From positions 310,262,734 to 310,326,733 of the forward strand of contig CM077115.1 of the NCBI GenBank assembly GCA_039619475.1: a DNA stretch of 64,000 bases. The letters are read 5' to 3'. Of this stretch, positions 35,613 to 47,095 are shown in pieces; the stretch's first letter is position 1; every line of letters begins with the position of its first letter. The notes under the pieces are model-generated. The model made no database searches, was not told the origin of the DNA, and saw only the letters and a program-made list of their open reading frames with translations. Source of the DNA: Icerya purchasi (lineage: Eukaryota; Arthropoda; Insecta; Hemiptera; Monophlebidae). The position numbers and the translations under genes are program-made.

Positions 35613-36389
35613 ATGGAATGGGTTAAGTATCGGATTTTATATTGTTGGAATATTTTTCACAATTTACAATTGAAAACATATTGATTTTTTGTATAAATCG
35701 TCTAAAATCATTCGATATTACATAAAATTCTCAAAAATTGTATAAAAATCACATAAGTTAAACGAATAGTGTACCAGAAATTATGTAATTCACATTATTT
35801 TTCTAATACGTACTCGTATATAATGAAAATTATGTATAAAAAATATGTTTTTATTCTTTATATTTGTTTAATATGTTCTATAATGTTTACCTAATGTAAA
35901 CATTAAATAGATAAACTTCTGTTCAAGTTACTACTTTATATTCGTGTATTCAAACTATAGTACAAATTAAGAACTAGTTATTTAGTGTTAATTCGTTCAT
36001 AATTTTTGTTATGTAACGAAGCTGCTGGTTTTTAATTACACCCGAAAAGATTAACTTGAATCTCGCACAAGGATGATACGTGAAACCGTGAAGCGTTACA
36101 CATTTTTATTACTTATATATGTAATTGTTAAATTTTTCTTCTTATTTCATAGATTATTTCCAGTTTGAAAAATCTGTTTTTTAAAAATAAAATAATTTAA
36201 TCGCAAAAATGAAGCCAAAATTTACAAAAATTACTTACATTAAATTTGAAATATTTTAAAACCCAAAAATTACAGATTTGTATATTTTTTAATTTTTCAT
36301 TAAGATGTAAAATAAATTTGTTACGTAGTATTATGAACTAAACTGGAGGGACTTGTCTAGGACTTCACTGAAAATTGTAATTGCTGTTA

Positions 36390-37395
36390 AACAAAATTAA
36401 TATCGATGGAAGGCAGTCTTTTAAAGATATTTCACTGTATGGTGTATGAAGTTTCGTGACCAGTATAACAGCATCATAAATTCTGTATATATATATGTAT
36501 AACATTTTCTAAAGTTAATTCTGATATTATTGTATAAGTGGTCATTTTAGTCTAATTTCTCGTTTTCTATAAGGTAAAATTTCTTACATAATGTTTTGTT
36601 TCAGTTTCATAAAAATAACTGACATTACGTTTCTTCTCGTCAGTGTGCAACATTCTGTCGTTTCATTGATGTTCTATATGTTTCATTAAGGTTCTTTTTT
36701 TGTTTTGTTTTAAGTTAATTATTTTATTTTTAAAGCCCTATTTCATAATTATTAATTTTCTTTCAATTAATCAATTATTTTTAAATCTGCTTAAGCCTAT
36801 TTACATTATTAACAGTATTATGAAAAGACATACTTCATTTATTGGTTCATGCTCTCTACATGTTCCGTCGTGTACATTTCTGTTGATTCTTTATATAATT
36901 TTTATGTTATACTTAGTAATAATATTTGCATTTTTATTCTTTTATTTTTCATCGCGTTTTTTTTTTTTTTTTTTTTAATTCTTTCATTCATTTGTAAATT
37001 CTACTCGAATTGCATGTTTATAATTTCTCTAAACTTTTTAAAACTGAATTAATTTTTGGCATATATTTATGATATTAAAAAAGTCTTTTAAATTGTGTTT
37101 TATGTATGTCTTAAATAATTTTTTTTACGTATTCTTTATACATTTATTTTTTATATTTCGCGTGTTTATACCGAGCATTACAAGCCCCATACATCTGTAT
37201 TTTTTTTTTTATTTACGGTTTGTTATCTTGGATATAATAAACACATATCAAAAATTAAAACATTACTCGTTAACGTCATTTACTATTATGCTCTTTAGTA
37301 GGCAAAAAGTGTTTAATGCCGGGCGAAAAATAAAAACATGCCCATTATTTATCAAATGTGTATGCGTGTATATATATATATATTAATGGCTGCGC
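36390..37395. other. Non-coding stretch
   Basis: AT-rich, with a T run at about 36959-36977 and (TA)n at about 37369-37383. No gene is seen. Confidence 0.5.
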
Positions 37396-37588
37396 CATTT
37401 TTACGTCACAGGAAAAGTGTCCTGTCACGAAATTTGTCCTAAAAAAATGTCACAATTTTATGTAACGAAAAAATTTTGTCGAACAGCGTAGCCAATGAAA
37501 AAGTTCTCTCTTCTATAAGAATTATAGAAGAACTAGACCTGATGGTGAAGGGAACTTGCACCCTTCCGGGTCCCGAATGGCCGAGTTT

Positions 37589-37634
<46 letters not shown>

Positions 37635-37990
37635 AACTCGGCCACTTTGGCCTCGCAAGGGGCTGTGCCCCTTGACCCCTCCTGCTTTCATTCCTGTCTC
37701 TTTCTCTTCTATACTTTGTATAAAATTATCAAAATTTGCAACGTAATTCTTACTGGCATCAACACACACAAAAAATAACATAACCACAAAAATCCTATTC
37801 TAACATTTACCTTCCGTTATATAAAATTAAGACATTTTTTCGTTACATTTTTCGTTACATATTTCATTACATAAAATTGTGACATTTTTTAAATAACAAT
37901 AACAAAAATCCTACAAAATATAACAAACGTTACATAAAATTGGGACATTTTTTCGAATGGGGGGTAGCCTAAGAATTACGTTGTAATTAA
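37396..37990. repeat. Composite repeat block with (TA)n hairpin and repeated module
   Basis: A module of the form CGTTACATAAAATTGGGACA followed by a T run occurs near 37932, in variant form near 37820 and 37870, and inverted near 37447. The centre holds (TA)n at about 37590-37635 bracketed by GGCCGAGTTT and its complement AAACTCGGCC, so it can fold. A GC-rich stretch, GCAAGGGGCTGTGCCCCTTG, follows at about 37656. The outer 63 bp (about 37925-37990) recur inverted at 61532-61596. It is non-coding, probably a non-autonomous element. Confidence 0.6.
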
Positions 37991-39667
37991 TATATATATA
38001 ATGTTTTTTACCGCATTGTGTGATGTTTGTACTATTATTATCTGAATAATTATTATTTTATTTAAATGTTACATTTTTTAGTGCGTGTATTGGTATATCT
38101 CAAAAAGTAATAAAACTCGCAATTATGTGTAAAAAAGTTAAAATATCGGATGGATACTTCGCTCTAATATAAAATGAAAAATGTACCTCTTAAATAATAT
38201 AATTTATCGTTCGTTACTTTTGTTATATTTATCCACACAGACAGTTTAATTTTACGAGAAACTGATTAATATTTAATGAAATGAAATGAATAACTTTATT
38301 TGGCTTCTGTTTCTTCTAATTTTTTGTTTCATAAACATTAGTTTCTTTAACTGTTTCCATATTTATTTATTTTTATTTTTTTAAATTCATTATTGAAAAT
38401 AAGCAAATATTTTTAATATTTAACAAAGCTAAAATTTAAAAAAAATAGTACGAAAAATCAAAAACTTTTTAACCTTTTATCATTTGTTGGTTGCTAATAT
38501 CAATAATATCAATCAATTTTTGCGTGAATATGTGTAATAAGTTTATAGAGAAAATTTAAAAGATCATTTGCAACAATAATAATTATACTCTTAACGATTA
38601 GCACACTTTGTTTACATAATGTAAAACCAAATTTACACAATGTCGTATCTGGTGAAATATACAATACAAGCTGTAGAAATTTTCATGCGCTAACATCCAT
38701 ATTTAAAGAAAAAAGAAACATGACGCACTATTAAAACAAAAATGAAATATAATTTATCCGACAAAATATAGTTCGTAATGTTTAAAAATTTCAACATGAG
38801 TGGTCGCAGAATTGTACCGCACTAGATGCAGGTTACCGTAATTTTCCAAAATTCCTTTATTTTGGGTATCGCAGAAATTTTATATCCCTAAATAAATGTT
38901 TCCGCAAAATTTATTTTCCTAATTTCAGTTTATTTCGCATAATTTATTTTCAAACAGACATATTGATTTCTTTCAAGAGAGTTGTAACTTTTAAACTGCA
39001 GTGATCTTCGTATTATTAGCCAGAATTAAAGTTTAAATAAAACTTTAATGAATCCGAATGGTTTTAGCTTTAGGTAAGGTGGGTTTCATCAGTGTTAATC
39101 TAATAGTTTTTAAAAACAGAAAATTGGAACATGCAACAGTGGTAATTAGAAAATATTTCCAAATCAAAAAGAAGAATAACACAACCGTTTTATTAGGATT
39201 CTGCGGACATAATAAAATCGTAATAAGATCGTTCAGAAACAACAAAAATACCAAATAAAATTCAATAACTCAAAGTCGGCATAACTTATAGACTTTACAT
39301 TTGGAACATAAATCACAGTTAAAATTCTCTTTACTACAATATATAATTTCAAGGCTTTGAGCACCAACGGAATTTAAAACGGTCTTAAAAGTCGCTTAAA
39401 AATCCATAATTTAACATTAGATAACTTCTTTAAATATAAAATTCAACGTGTAAAACAAAAATCAAAAAAGTTTTCATAAAATAAAGAAATTACCGATAAA
39501 AAAATATTTCACTTTGGGACCAAAAACAGCGAAGAAAAGGTATGTTTTTTTAAGTAATAGCTTTGGTGAGGAAGTTAAAGAAATCAAAATATACTTTGAA
39601 CATAAAAAATCGCTTTAAAAGAAAAATGTAGCCGATGTTGCAACTTTATATTTGAACTGCCGAGGCG
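37991..39667. other. Non-coding stretch
   Basis: AT-rich, with no recognised gene. Opposed open frames at about 39045-39258 overlap each other and match nothing I know. Confidence 0.5.
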
Positions 39668-39675
39668 CTGAAAAC

Positions 39676-42600
39676 TAGGGTTGTTAAAAACCGGATAACC
39701 GGCTAAACACAGTTTCGGTTAAAAACCTTTCTCGGACACGGTTAGTTGTAGGAAACAGTTATTCGTATTTTTGGAATTATTGTGTAATTAATATCAATGC
39801 GGGACTTACTTGTACTAGCTTCTGTTTTGTTGTTATCGCTTCGTCATTTAATAACAATCAATCGTAGTATCATAAAATTATTTATTTACGGGAAAACCGC
39901 AGCTCGGTGAGATAAAACCTTACTTCATAATTATTCACGTACGCGCACTGCTCACGGACGTGAGTCACTGTAGCCGCGATGCCTCTAAACGCACCCACCT
40001 GCAGACGCAGACATCAACAGAAATACGACAGATACTATTGTTACAAAAGACACATCCGCTTTAACCAGCCTGATTTATTCTTAATGCGTTGGGGAAAAAA
40101 GTTGTAATAAGCGGTTGAAAGTGATTTTTGACGATTTATTTTTTAAACTACAGTTTTATTCTGATATCGTTTTCAATTCAATCCGTAGACGGTAAAGACG
40201 CAATATATAATTATTGCAAAGCCATCTTAAGTTACAATGGTTCTTCTTCCACAATAGCAAATCACTTGAAAAGTATTCATAACAGAATGCCTAATATTTT
40301 AATGGACGAATCTGTGAACACGTATGTAATTTTAGTTTTTATTTTATTTTACTTTCTATTGTAATTTACATTATCGAACTTAGCTTCAGTTCAAAATTCT
40401 TTCTGTGTATATTTTTCTTTATAGTTTTGTTTATACTCTTTATCTTTACATATCATACGCTTAAACGCATTGATTAGTTTCAAATTTTACTGAATCGGAT
40501 CTTTTATAATTACTAGATTCTTTTCCCTACTTTTAAACCAAAATTGAATTAAACGCAAATTTTTGTAAGTATAAAATGTTAAATACTCGTATTACAGCGG
40601 CGATTCAATTAGTGGTTTTGATGATTCAATGTCTAGTCAACCATCAGTTAATCTTCGAAAATGAAAACAAAGGAATGATGACGTTGATTGCAGTTCTGAA
40701 AAACAAGAGGCAATATGTGAAGGTATCACACGCTTGATTGCTACAACTTTATTGCCACTTTCTTTGGTTTCTTCCGGTGGATTTCGAGAATTTATGGCTT
40801 TGGTGGAACCAGAATTCAAAGTATCTTGTGCGCAAACTATACGTTCTCGAATATGTTTGATGAAAGACTTAGTCAAAAATAAAATCAAAGCAAATCGAAA
40901 GGGAGTTTCAAGCGTATCATTAAGCATCGATGAATGGCCATCTAGAGCTCAAGATCCGTACATTTCAGTAGAGGCTCATTACATGAACAAAGACTGCGGT
41001 CTGAAGCATATTACGCTTTGTAATGAATTACTGGAAGGAAGACCTACTGCTACGAACATTTCAGATCGAAGCACTTGTACATGACAGTGTAAGCGTCATG
41101 AATTCAGCTGAACATTTAATGCTAGAAATGCCATATAATTTAAAATGCAGCGCTCATCTTTTGTAGTTGTGCGTAAAGGATGTTCTTAAAAAAGTTGCAT
41201 ATTACGAAGAACTTTGTACAGAAGGCCGCGCCATCGCAACTCATTTCCACAAATTAAATATTGCTGGTCAAGCATTATCTCACAGACAAAGTCAGTTGAA
41301 TATTAAAGAAGAACGACTTGTGCAAAGTTGCGAGACCCGATGGGATTCCAAATTATATATGTGTGAAAGTCTTCTGAGAAATAGGCAAGCCGTTACCCTA
41401 GTCCTTGCTGATGCAGCTGTTATGCCGAAAAATGTTGCATAAAGGTTAGAAATGTCAGCAGTAGATTGGTCAACAATGGAAGAAATGGTTAATTTACTTA
41501 AGCCATTTCAAGTATCAACGACAGTGTTGTGCAGCGAAAAGCAAATCACTTTGTCGACGGTGAGACCGATAGTTTGTAGTACCATGCAAAAACATATGGT
41601 CATTGCAGCATCCGATTTTGAAAATATAAAAATTTTCAAAACCACGGCATTGTCTTCAATTCAACAGAGATTTGAAATCGAGCGGGCGGAAGAAAAGCTT
41701 GTATCAGCTGCTCAAATGTCATCATTTTTAGATCCGAGGCACAAGAATTCAGATGCAGAATTACCGATTAATAGGGTAAAAATAATTGATCGTGTTAAAA
41801 ATGTATGATAGGAACATGAAGCGATGGAGCTTGAAGTTGAAGACGAATCACCAATCTAAGGAACAACTCTAGATTTTCTTTTTCAACCAGAACATTTTTT
41901 CTCTGCAAAAGAATCACAATTTTAGTCGTATATTACTGAAAATCAAATTGGACACAAGTCCGACCATATGTAATGGTGGAAAAGCATATGGTTTTTGAAT
42001 TGGCAAGAAAATATTTAGAGATTCCAGCTACTTCTGCTTTATCGGAGAGAACATTTTCTACAACTGGAAATATTGTGACTTCCAAAAGGAGCTGTTTATC
42101 TAGTGAAAATATAAATTTATTAACATTTTTATATCAAAATAGAAAATTATTATAAATTAATTTATTTTTATTGATTTTGCTCAATTATTTTTTATTATGA
42201 TTCATATTATTTATCTATATTAATCATTATATTTACATTATTTGTACATTGTTTTTGTTTTGTACATTTTATTACAGTTGTAATGTTTTTGCCTTGTTAA
42301 AGAGTAATTTTTATTTACGACTTAAAAATAGATTTGTTTATTTATAAAACGTGTTATCTTTGATAATATTTCTATAACTGTAATTAATAATACAATGTTA
42401 CAGAAGTTCTGAATACATGTAATTCAGACATATATATTAAATTTACATGTTAAAATAAAATTTTATAGTTTATTAAATAACCGCCTGTATGAACAAGAAA
42501 AAAATTATAGTTCTAACGATATATTTAAATTTTTATTTTTTATTTTACTATATTACTGTTAAAGCGATTAACTGAATGCGGATAATCGTTTCATATAGCT

Positions 42601-42713
42601 AACTGTATCTGTAAAAAACGGCAAACCCGGTTTTCATCCGAATAATCGGTTTAAACCGATATATACTACAGTTAACCGGGTTATCCGTATACCTGTTAAA
42701 ATTATCAGTCCTA
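39676..42713 (+). mobile_element. hAT element with BED-finger transposase, end to end
   Basis: About 3.04 kb. The left end reads TAGGGTTGTTAAAAACCGGA and the reverse complement of the right end TAGGACTGATAATTTTAACA; both continue into GGATAACC-type sequence. Candidate 8-bp flanks CTGAAAAC (39668-39675) and TTAAAAAC (42714-42721) agree at 6 of 8 positions. The interior encodes a decayed BED-type hAT transposase. Mutated ends and frame breaks indicate an old copy. Confidence 0.72.
40180..42155 (+). pseudogene. ZBED-like hAT transposase, broken frame
   Basis: 40188-40310 encodes the second half of a BED zinc finger, IYNYCKAILSYNGSSSTIAN followed by HLKSIH; the first cysteine of the pair appears lost. 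GTATGT at about 40321 and TTACAG near 40596 could delimit a short intron. The frames at 40734-41084, 41167-41442, 41452-41808 and 41973-42155 then give, in order, LSIDEWPSRAQDPYISVEAH, the block VQSCETRWDSKLYM (conserved RW), MSSFLDPRHKN, and the C-terminal dimerisation block LEIPATSALSERTFSTTGNI ending in NRKLL. Stops and frameshifts separate the pieces. An intact version would perform hAT transposition; this one cannot. Confidence 0.82.
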
Positions 42714-43099
42714 TTAAAAACCCCAAAATTTAGTAATTTTTTTCTGCTGTTTAAAGATTACTATTTGAAAAAAATTGAGAGCAATATTCGTCTCATAACG
42801 AAGCTTTCAAAGTTGGCGAAAATTTGAAAAAAGTTTGAAAAATGACGTGTCTCCCCTTTGTAACGTATTACAGCTAAAAATTTCGAACCACCTCATAAAC
42901 GCGTGTATTCATGGATATTTCTCTACTTTGGAACATCCAGATCCATATCCAAACTGGGCTTTCAAGCTAGCAAAAACCCAATAATCGGGAGAAAATACTT
43001 TTTTTTTTGGTTATGTGATATATTGATAGGAAAGTCAATATTTAGGAATAACGGATTCATATATCTTTCCTTAACGAAACTTTTGATATTAGTCAAAAG

Positions 43100-43832
43100 T
43101 TCAAAAAAGCGCAAACGAAAATGTCGTTAATTTGACAAACTGTTTGAAAAAAATCAATATGAAAAACGTCGTTTTCTGGGCAGCTGATGCATGGAATGTA
43201 GTTACCGTATCTTGCCTTCGAAAGACGCGGTGCCCTCTTCTGGATATCAGTTACAAAGATAAAAACCGATCGAAAAAGACCATCCAAAATTGGAAAAAAT
43301 TTTTAAAAAAATACCCGGTTGTAGTGACGTTACTTCTGATGACATTGAGAAACGGGTCACCGAAGATGAGCCTGAATTAATGGCGAGTGACCAAAAAATC
43401 GTGACATCCGTATTATCTCAAGAGAACAGCTCATTGGAAGATTTTCAAGAAGAAAATGAGTTGAAAATTTCACCTGATCAAGCGTATTGGGCTTTACAAA
43501 CATGGTTGGATTTTATTGAAAGGCAGCCAGACGTAACAGCGCAGGAAATTGTAATATTGCGTTAGTGGAGAGACGTTGCCGCTCTTCAACAATTTTCATC
43601 GAAAAAACAAACCGTTTTGACTGGTTTTTTTTTAAGAAGAAGTAATTTTTTGTCTTCTTATTGTTCGTATAATTTTATTATTTTTTTTTTTTTAAAGAAT
43701 AAACGTTTTATAGGTAGTTCTCTATTGAGGGTACATTTTTTCTTTAAAAAAATATGACTTCGGTTCAACCGACTTTTTCTGGTATCCGAGTTTCCCTCGT
43801 CCCGATTAACTCGGTTTATCGGGAGGCTACTG
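43100..43832 (+). pseudogene. Tigger/pogo transposase C-terminus with right TIR
   Basis: Two frames on the plus strand give NMKNVVFWAADAWNVVTVSC (Tigger block after the DDE core) and, from about 43290, KISPDQAYWALQTWLDFIER followed by IVILR, a stop, and SSKKQTVLTGFF. The acidic linker, the ALQ.WL.. helix and the KQ.TLT.FF ending are the C-terminus of Tigger proteins. A terminal sequence whose reverse complement starts CAGTAGCCTCCCGATAAACC ends at 43832 and is followed by TA. The DDE core, DNA-binding domain and left TIR were not found, so the copy is truncated at its left. Confidence 0.75.
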
Positions 43833-43834
43833 TA

Positions 43835-43932
43835 TTTTATTATATTAAGCACATGATTAAACTGCTTCATGTTTAATCGGAAAAATTCCCAAAATTTTTT
43901 ATTACCCAGTACTAAACAACTTCGGAGGGGTG
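43835..43932 (-). pseudogene. Harbinger transposase N-terminal segment (continuation)
   Basis: On the minus strand the frame reads NKKFWEFFRLNMKQFNHVLN followed by IIK. It fits the KF..YFRMS..QFD.LL block that follows the acidic N-terminus of PIF/Harbinger transposases. It begins exactly at the edge of the BEL/Pao LTR (43933) and stops at the Tigger TIR (43832), so it appears to be the middle piece of a gene cut by both. The preceding piece is at 51009-51142. Confidence 0.6.
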
Positions 43933-44306
43933 TGTTGAGGATTTAATGATTATTTGGAAATTAATAAGTTAACATGTCAAAAGTTTTATTCGTAGCTCGA
44001 TGTTAAGCGAACGTTAACGAAGCGAATGACTTAATAACACAAAGGCGAGCGTCGAGCAAAGGCGAACAACCAATACTGAGAGTGCAGAGCAATAAAAAAA
44101 AATGGTCGGCAAAACATACCAGCGCGTAATACCAGATATCTGGAAACGGCGAGGAACGAATAGACAAAACAAGGGCATCAGCCTTGGCTGTCTCAGCTGA
44201 TTAGCGGGTGGTCACATAATGGCAGTTTGAAATCGTGCTCAGCACATACAGTAAAAGTATATAACAAAAAAAAAAAAAACATAAACGAATCGAAAATATC
44301 ATAACA
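43933..44306 (-). repeat. BEL/Pao 3' LTR
   Basis: 374 bp. Its first 43 bp and most of the rest are identical to 50659-51008; differences include small indels and scattered substitutions. It is the 3' LTR because pol reads on the minus strand. Confidence 0.85.
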
Positions 44307-44388
44307 ACTTAACTTCCTTTCTTAATGAATTTCGAAATTTACTATCACCATTAATATCCATGTTAACCAAACTTATGGACAAATTATT

Positions 44389-45201
44389 ATGAATTTGAGC
44401 CCTATAAGTACAAATTCATTAACAGTAGTATTATGGAATGCTAATGGGATTCAACAGAAGAAACATGAACTACAGTACTTCTTACAGACCAAAAGAATCG
44501 ATATTGCCCTACTAATGGAAACTCATGTCGTTCATCCAGCGAGCCTTGAGTTACTAAATTACAGATGCTAGCAGGGAACACACCCTTCTGGTACAGCAAT
44601 GGGAGGTGTTGCTGTACTCGTCAAAAAGAGCATTGACCATCATCTACACTTCGTTCGCCGAACAGAGGCCTACCAAGCTGTTGCAATTAAAATAAAAACG
44701 ACTTTTAATGAAACAGTAATTGTCACATCGGTTTATTGCCACCCAAGGTATTACATACCGAATCAGGAACTCACGGAACTATTTCATCGCCAAGGCAGCA
44801 AATTCATTTGTGGAGGTGACTACAACTTAAAACACCCTCACTGGGGATCAAGAGTTCCAAATAAACGTGGAGCGCAACTCTTCCAGCTGAATAGAGGGCT
44901 ACGCCTCGATGTTGTTTCACCATTTACACCTACCTACTGGCCAAAGCATACCAACCGACTGCCAGATGTGCTAGACTTTTATTTCAATAAAGGATTAAAT
45001 AATCTACACAACAACTGCTGTACAATCGCAGACTTGTCATCTGATCACGTACCAGTCTTACAAGTCCTAGACACAATTCCGCTACATACAAAACTAGACA
45101 GTCGATTAACAAATAAATCTACTGATTGGAACAAATTTGAGAATATAATAGATAACCAAGTGAACTTAAATTGTAAAACTAAAATCACAGCACGATATTG
45201 A
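44389..45201 (+). pseudogene. Jockey apurinic-like endonuclease domain
   Basis: Starts with VVLWNANGIQQKKHELQYFL and LMETHV, the first catalytic asparagine and glutamate of the EEP endonuclease, then VTSVYCHPRYY, FICGGDYNLKHPHWGS (D and N of the central motif), and LSSDHVPVLQVL (the terminal SDH). A TAG at 44569-44571 interrupts the frame, which resumes in the same frame (HPSGTAMGGVAVLVKKSI). It ends at 45201 by a frameshift before the RT frame. The domain nicks target DNA to prime reverse transcription. The catalytic residues are present; the stop and the shift are what disable it. Confidence 0.8.
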
Positions 45202-45292
45202 TACTGCCGTTAATTATCTAACCGATATAATACAGGATTGCGCTAGGCAATCAACACGACCTGCAAAGTCCAGTGCTAACACTAGCAGTATA

Positions 45293-47095
45293 TTGCCCAT
45301 TGAAATACGTGAGCTAATTGCCAAAAGAAGAAAAGCGCGCAAAAAATGGCAACATAATAGATACCCATCAAATTACCAAACATACCGGGAATTTTGCTGC
45401 CAACTAACGAAAACCATAGCACACTACAAAAATGAGCGTTATACTCATTACCTTTCCACCCTAACTAATGCCGATGGCTCAATCTGGAAAGCAGCGAAAG
45501 TACTAACAAAGAAATGTGTTCCATCTTGTCATATTAAAAAAACAAATACAATGTGGGCCAGAACAGATGACGAAAAGGTTAATACTTTTGCCGACTATCT
45601 CGAAAATATATTTCAACCTCCTCCTATGGAAAATCCACAACACACGCAGCAAGTTATACAGTGTAACAATAACGTCATGCAGTATTGTCAAAATTACACA
45701 TATATTACACCAAATCAGCTTCGTACGTGCATCAAAAGTTTGCGAAATAATAAAGCTCCGGGAGAAGATGGAATAACAAATGATATCTTGAAGCATCTAC
45801 CAAAAAGAGGATCTTTACTACTTTTATATATATACAATTCTATGCTCCGGCTATCGTACTTTCCGACTAGATGGAAAAAATCGGTAACTATACTTATCCA
45901 TAAACCTGGGAAGCCAGTTACAGATGTCTCATCCTATAGACCGATAAGTTTACTGGATACATTTGGAAAAGTGTTCGAAAAATTAATTCAACCACTTCTT
46001 TTTAATATGGCGAATGCCTATCTTCCAAATCATCAGTTCGGGTTCAGACCAAAGCATTCAGCTATTCATCAATGTCACAGGCTCGTTGATGCAATTGAGT
46101 CAGTCTTACAGCGTGGAATGTATTGCTCGGCAGTGTTCCTTGATGTAGCCAAAGCATTTGATCGTGTTTGGCACGACGGTTTGCTATACAAAGCCCAGAA
46201 GATTTTCCCGATTGAAATGTATCATCTGCTGAGGTCTTATTTAAGCGGTAGATCATTTCAAATAAAAATAAATGGCGTCTTGTCCAGCGAGCGTCAGATA
46301 TTAGCATCGGTACCTCAAGGGAGCGTTCTTGGCCCGCTTCTTTATAACATCTATACAGCTGACCTACCGACTACAATGTTTACATTACAAGCTTCATTTG
46401 CGGATGACATTGCTATACTAGCTGTGCACGAAGATCGTCATGAAGCTTCAAGGTATATTCAACATCATTTATCGTTACTACAAAATTGGGCTCGCAACTG
46501 GAGGATCGAAATTAATGAACAAAAATCTTCACATATCACGTTCACAAATAACCAAGAAACATGTCCTCCAGTTACTTATAACAGCTGTAAAATACCGCAG
46601 ATACAATCAGTTAAATATTTGGGATTAACCTTCGACAAACGCTTAGTATGGAATCTGCATGTAATTAATACGAAGAAAAAATTGAAGTCGCTACTGAGAC
46701 AATTATATACACTAATAGGAAGAAAATCCAAACTCAGTCTGAACAATAAAATGTTATTGTATAACACCATCATAGCTCCTGTCTGGAAATACGGTTTAGA
46801 AATATATGGATCAGCCGCAAAAACGCATCTCAAAAAAATACAGTCGTTCCAGTCGAAGGTACTGAGGATAATAACCAATGTGCCTTATTATGTTCGTAAT
46901 ACTATAATCGAGAATAATCTCAACGTTCCTTCAGTGTTGGCGATATACAAGCAGCAATATACCAAAATGCATGCGGCATTCAGCTATAATTTAAACCCAT
47001 TAATATCGCGTATGAAAACTACCGGTCTTCCTGACAATCCCGTCAGACGACTAAAGAACAAACAATGCAGAAATGCGCTTACCGCTCATTATTAA
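45293..47095 (+). CDS. Jockey reverse transcriptase, 600-codon open frame
   Basis: The longest open Jockey frame in the window. Order: basic region KRRKARKKWQHNRYP, then LRNNKAPGEDGITNDILKHL (RT block 1), SYRPISLLDTFGKVFEKLI, QFGFRPKHSAIHQ, AVFLDVAKAFDRVWHDGL (first aspartate), SVPQGSVLGPLLYNIYTADL, ASFADDIAILAVH (catalytic pair), WRIEINEQKSSHITFTN, KYLGLTFDKRLVWNLHV and the C-terminal KYGLEIYGSA with NVPYYVRN. The reading upstream to the endonuclease is in another frame, with a shift near 45200. The RT itself has no stop, so decay has been limited. Function: target-primed reverse transcription. Confidence 0.85.
   Translation: MPIEIRELIAKRRKARKKWQHNRYPSNYQTYREFCCQLTKTIAHYKNERYTHYLSTLTNADGSIWKAAKVLTKKCVPSCHIKKTNTMWARTDDEKVNTFADYLENIFQPPPMENPQHTQQVIQCNNNVMQYCQNYTYITPNQLRTCIKSLRNNKAPGEDGITNDILKHLPKRGSLLLLYIYNSMLRLSYFPTRWKKSVTILIHKPGKPVTDVSSYRPISLLDTFGKVFEKLIQPLLFNMANAYLPNHQFGFRPKHSAIHQCHRLVDAIESVLQRGMYCSAVFLDVAKAFDRVWHDGLLYKAQKIFPIEMYHLLRSYLSGRSFQIKINGVLSSERQILASVPQGSVLGPLLYNIYTADLPTTMFTLQASFADDIAILAVHEDRHEASRYIQHHLSLLQNWARNWRIEINEQKSSHITFTNNQETCPPVTYNSCKIPQIQSVKYLGLTFDKRLVWNLHVINTKKKLKSLLRQLYTLIGRKSKLSLNNKMLLYNTIIAPVWKYGLEIYGSAAKTHLKKIQSFQSKVLRIITNVPYYVRNTIIENNLNVPSVLAIYKQQYTKMHAAFSYNLNPLISRMKTTGLPDNPVRRLKNKQCRNALTAHY

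Larger units (their letters stand above)
34695..36385. mobile_element. Candidate DNA element with long degenerate inverted repeats
   Basis: The left side has CCTAGAGGAGTCCCTCCAGT at about 34711-34730; the right side has its near complement, ACTGGAGGGACTTGTCTAGG, at about 36342-36361. Further in, AAAAACCAGCGGCTTC (about 35086) is mirrored by GAAGCTGCTGGTTTTT (about 36019). Two separated complementary pairs at matching depth suggest arms of roughly 400 bp around a 0.9-kb centre. The arms between these blocks match only loosely. The centre holds a small ORF and a SINE. No transposase is recognised. Confidence 0.5.

Noticed and set aside
37439..37787. Overlapping frames rich in Tyr and Ile on both strands
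   Set aside because: They are translations of the (TA)n core and its symmetrical flanks.
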